A DNA stretch of 64,000 nucleotides. Source: Nipponacmea schrenckii (Eukaryota > Mollusca > Gastropoda > Lottiidae). Positions 60,524 through 64,000 of this stretch are shown in pieces; the stretch's first letter is position 1, and each line of letters begins with the position of its first letter. A program made the position numbers and the translations under genes. The stretch lies in the NCBI GenBank assembly GCA_030562195.1, contig CM060203.1, forward strand, positions 11,918,208 to 11,982,207, read 5' to 3'. The notes beneath the pieces were generated by a model. The model did no database searches. It saw nothing but the letters and a program-made list of their open reading frames with translations, and had not been told where the DNA came from.

Positions 60524-63223
60524 CAAACTAATTATAATATACAGACTGAAACAATAAATATATCATACCAATTACAATATACAGACTGAAACAATAAAAA
60601 TTTCAAGCCAATTACTATATACAGACTGAAACAATAAGAATATCAAACCAATTATAATATACAGACTGAAACAATAAAAATATCAAACTAATGATAATAT
60701 ACAGACTAAAACAATAAAAATATCCAACTAATTACAATATACAGACTGAAACAATAAAATATTAAACTAATTACAATATACAGACTAAAAGAATAAATAT
60801 ATCAAACTAATTATAATATACAGACTGAAACAATAAAAATATCATACCAATTACAATATACAGACTGAAACAATAAAAATATCAAACTAATGATAATATA
60901 CAGACTGAAACAATAAAAATATCAAACCAATACAATATATAGACTAAAACAATAAAAATATCAAATTAATTATAATATACAGACTGAAACAATAAAATAT
61001 TAAACTAATTACAATATACAGACTAAAAGAATAAATATATCAAACTAATTATAGTATACAGACTAAAACAATAAAAATATCAAACTAATTATAATATACA
61101 GACTAAAACAATAAAAATATCAAACTAATTACAATATACAGACTGAAACAATAAAATATTAAACTAATTACAATATACAGACTAAAAGAATAAATATATC
61201 AAACTAATTATAATATACAGACTGAAACAATAAAAATATCATACCAATTACAATATACAGACTGAAACAATAAAAATATCAAACTAATGATAATATACAG
61301 ACTGAAACAATAAGAATATCAAACCAATTATAATATAAAGACTAAAACAATAAAAATATCAAACTAATTATAATATACAGACTAAAACAATAAAAATATC
61401 AAACTAATTATAATATACAGACTGAAACAATAAAAATATCAAACTAATTATAATATACAGACTAAAACAATAAAAATATCATACCAATTACAATATACAG
61501 ACTAAAACAATAAAAATATCAAACTAATTATAATATACAGACTGAAACAATAAAAATATCAAACCAATACAATATACAGACTAAAACAATAAAAATATCA
61601 AACTAATTATAATATACAGACTGAAACAATAAAAATATCAAACAATTATAATATACAGACTAAACAATAAAAATATCAAACAATACAATATACAGACTGA
61701 AACAATAAAAATATCAAACCAATTATAATATACAGACTAAAACAATAAAAATATCAAACTAATTATAATATACAGACTAAAACAATAAAAATATCAAACT
61801 AATTACAATATACAGACTAAACAATAAAAATATCAAACTAATTATAATATACAGACTAAACAATAAAAATATCAAACCAATTATAATATACAGACTAAAA
61901 CAATAAAAATATCAAACTAATTATAATATACAGACTAAAACAATAAAAATATCAAACCAATTATAATATACAGACTAAAACAATAAAAATATCAAACTAA
62001 TTATAATATACAGACTAAACAATAAAAATATCAAACCAATTATAATATACAGACTAAAACAATAAAAATATCAAACTAATTATAATATACAGACTGAAAC
62101 AATAAAAATATCAAACCAATTATAATATACAGACTAAAACAATAAAAATATCAAACTAATTATAATATACAGACTAAAACAATAAAAATATCAAACTAAT
62201 TATAAAATACTGACTGAAACAATTAAAATATCAAACTAATTATAATATATAGACTAAAACAATAAAAATATCAAACTAATTATAATATACAGACTAAAAC
62301 AATAAAAATATCAAACTAATTATAATATACAGACTAAAACAATAAAAATATCAAACTAATTATAATATACAGACTAAAACAATAAAAATATCAAACTAAT
62401 TATAATATACAGACTAAAACAATAAAAATATCAAACCAATATAATATACAGACTAAAACAATAAAAATATCAAACTAATTATAATATACAGACTAAAACA
62501 ATAAAAATATCAAACTAATTATAATATACAGACTAAAACAATAAAAATATCAAACTAATTATAATATACAGACTGAAACAATAAAAATATCAAACTAATT
62601 ATAATATACAGACTAAAACAATAAAAATATCAAACTAATTATAATATACAGACTAAAACAATAAAAATATCAAACTAATTATAATATACAGACTAAAACA
62701 ATAAAAATATCAAAATAATTATAGTATACAGACTAAAACAATAAAAATATCAAACTAATTATAGTATACAGACTAAAACAATAAAAATATCCAACTAATT
62801 ACAATATACAGACTGAAACAATAAAAATATCATACCAATTACAATATACAGACTGAAAACAATAAAAATATCATACCAATTACAATATACAGACTGAAAC
62901 AATAAAAATATCAAACAAATTATAATATACAGACTAAACAATAAAAATATCAAACCAATTATAATATACAGACTAAAACAATAAAAATATCAAACTAATG
63001 ATAATATACAGACTAAAACAATAAAAATATCAAACTAATTATAATATACAGACTAAAACAATAAAAATATCAAACTAATTATAATATACAGACTAAAACA
63101 ATAAAAATATCATACCAATTATAATATACAGACTAAAACAATAAAAATATCAAACTAATTATAATATACAGACTAAAACAAAATAAATATCAAACTAATG
63201 ATAATATACAGACTGGAACAATA
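60524..63223. repeat. 40-bp AT-rich satellite array, about 67 copies
   Basis: Head-to-tail copies of a 40-bp unit (half-units CAAACTAATTATAATATACA and GACTAAAACAATAAAAATAT). Variants include GACTGAAAC, CCAATT, AATGAT and a shorter AATATTAAACTAA form. Each unit contains AATAAA on the + strand. The array starts about 570 bp after the receptor stop codon. Copies in the right half are more uniform than those at the left edge. Confidence 0.97.
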
Positions 63224-64000
63224 TGCGAAAATGAGGCTTTGAGTGGGCAAACTGACTGATTTTAATTGAGATTTTTGAAGTCCTATGGGTGGAAATAGTA
63301 GGAAATAAGCAACGCATGAGCTCATTTGTTTATTTCGCCAAATGTGCTATTTGGTTTGGCTCTTATGGCCTATATCAAATCGCCCTTTTTTCAAACGTTT
63401 TTCCTAACCAATGGTAGATATTGGAAATTTTTTTTCTGAAAAGTCCAGACAGTCCCTACATATATCAGCACAAAAGCTTTGTAACTTTGGTAGCATAAGA
63501 AATTTAATTATTCGGGGCACTTATTGTGTACTACAATAAACGAAATGGAATAAAAAAAAAACTAGCGGGCAACCTTATCGATTTTATTTTGGTTATTTCT
63601 TCGAAATAGTTAGAACACTTGAGCTTTATTTGGCAGTGTCATTTGTCATATATTTTGCTCTCATTGATGATATGCACAACAAACAACTATTTTCCAAAGA
63701 TTCCCCTAAACTAGGGTAGATATTTGAATTCCGTTTTTTTTCTCAAATGCCCAGCTAGCCCATATGGAACTTTCCTGCAAATTTCAGATCTGTAGCTTTG
63801 TAACTTTGCAAACGAAAAATAGGTAATTTTACTCATTAGAAAATTTTTCGATCAAGCCAATTGAACAAGAAGTGGCCAAAAATAACAAAAAAATTTGTTT
63901 TCAAAAGTCACAATCTAGAAGACTGAAATTTGCACTTATTCTCCGCATGGGATGGCCTGTCTGGATATTTCAGAATGAAAGTTAAGAGGTAGTCAAATAT
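63224..64000. repeat. Diverged direct repeat pair, running to the window edge
   Basis: Two blocks at about 63408-63520 and 63711-63825 share GGTAGATATT, TTTTTTTTCT, CCCATAT/CCTACATAT, AGCTTTGTAACTTTG and a following A-rich stretch. They are part of a larger repeat truncated by the window end. Confidence 0.6.

Overview
The window looks like nuclear DNA of an invertebrate animal, most likely a lophotrochozoan such as a mollusc or a relative. This is inferred, not proven: the sequence is strongly AT-rich, open frames are short, introns follow the GT-AG rule, several minisatellite or satellite families are present, remnants of SINE, LINE and Ty3/gypsy elements are scattered through it, and the one clear gene is an animal class B G protein-coupled receptor (GPCR). 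There are no bacterial-style genes, CRISPR arrays or rRNA.

Layout. 1-3.3 kb is a mosaic of diverged inverted and direct repeats, including a foldback structure; one of its modules recurs at 28.9-29.4 kb. A SINE-like copy sits at 3.5 kb and a second, fuller one at 35 kb. A decayed LINE tail lies at 9.1-10.3 kb, inserted into an older local tandem repeat. A 39-bp minisatellite occupies 14.4-15.3 kb. A Ty3/gypsy gag-protease remnant, without reverse transcriptase, lies at 17-18.5 kb. Two adjacent sister minisatellites (38 bp, then 37 bp) fill 31.8-34.0 kb. A 790-bp element with short terminal inverted repeats lies at 39.45-40.24 kb. Between these the DNA is AT-rich and mostly without recognisable content; a few low-confidence exon or ORF candidates are listed.

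The main gene covers 45.27-59.95 kb on the + strand. I assembled 13 coding exons by hand; all 12 introns are GT-AG, all phases agree, and the product is 439 residues. It is a calcitonin-receptor-type (calcitonin/CGRP/DH31 receptor family) class B1 GPCR with a six-cysteine hormone-binding ectodomain, seven membrane segments and a short basic tail. The signal peptide is not in these exons, so at least one upstream exon is expected; 43529-43620 is a phase-compatible candidate. The receptor departs from the class B consensus at two core sites: Val instead of Gly in the TM4 GWG motif and Val instead of Thr at TM6 position 6.42.

About 570 bp after the stop codon a 2.7-kb array of 40-bp satellite begins. 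Nearly every monomer carries AATAAA in the gene's sense strand, and these are the first canonical poly(A) signals after the stop codon. The last 0.8 kb is another diverged repeat. No second complete gene can be supported.
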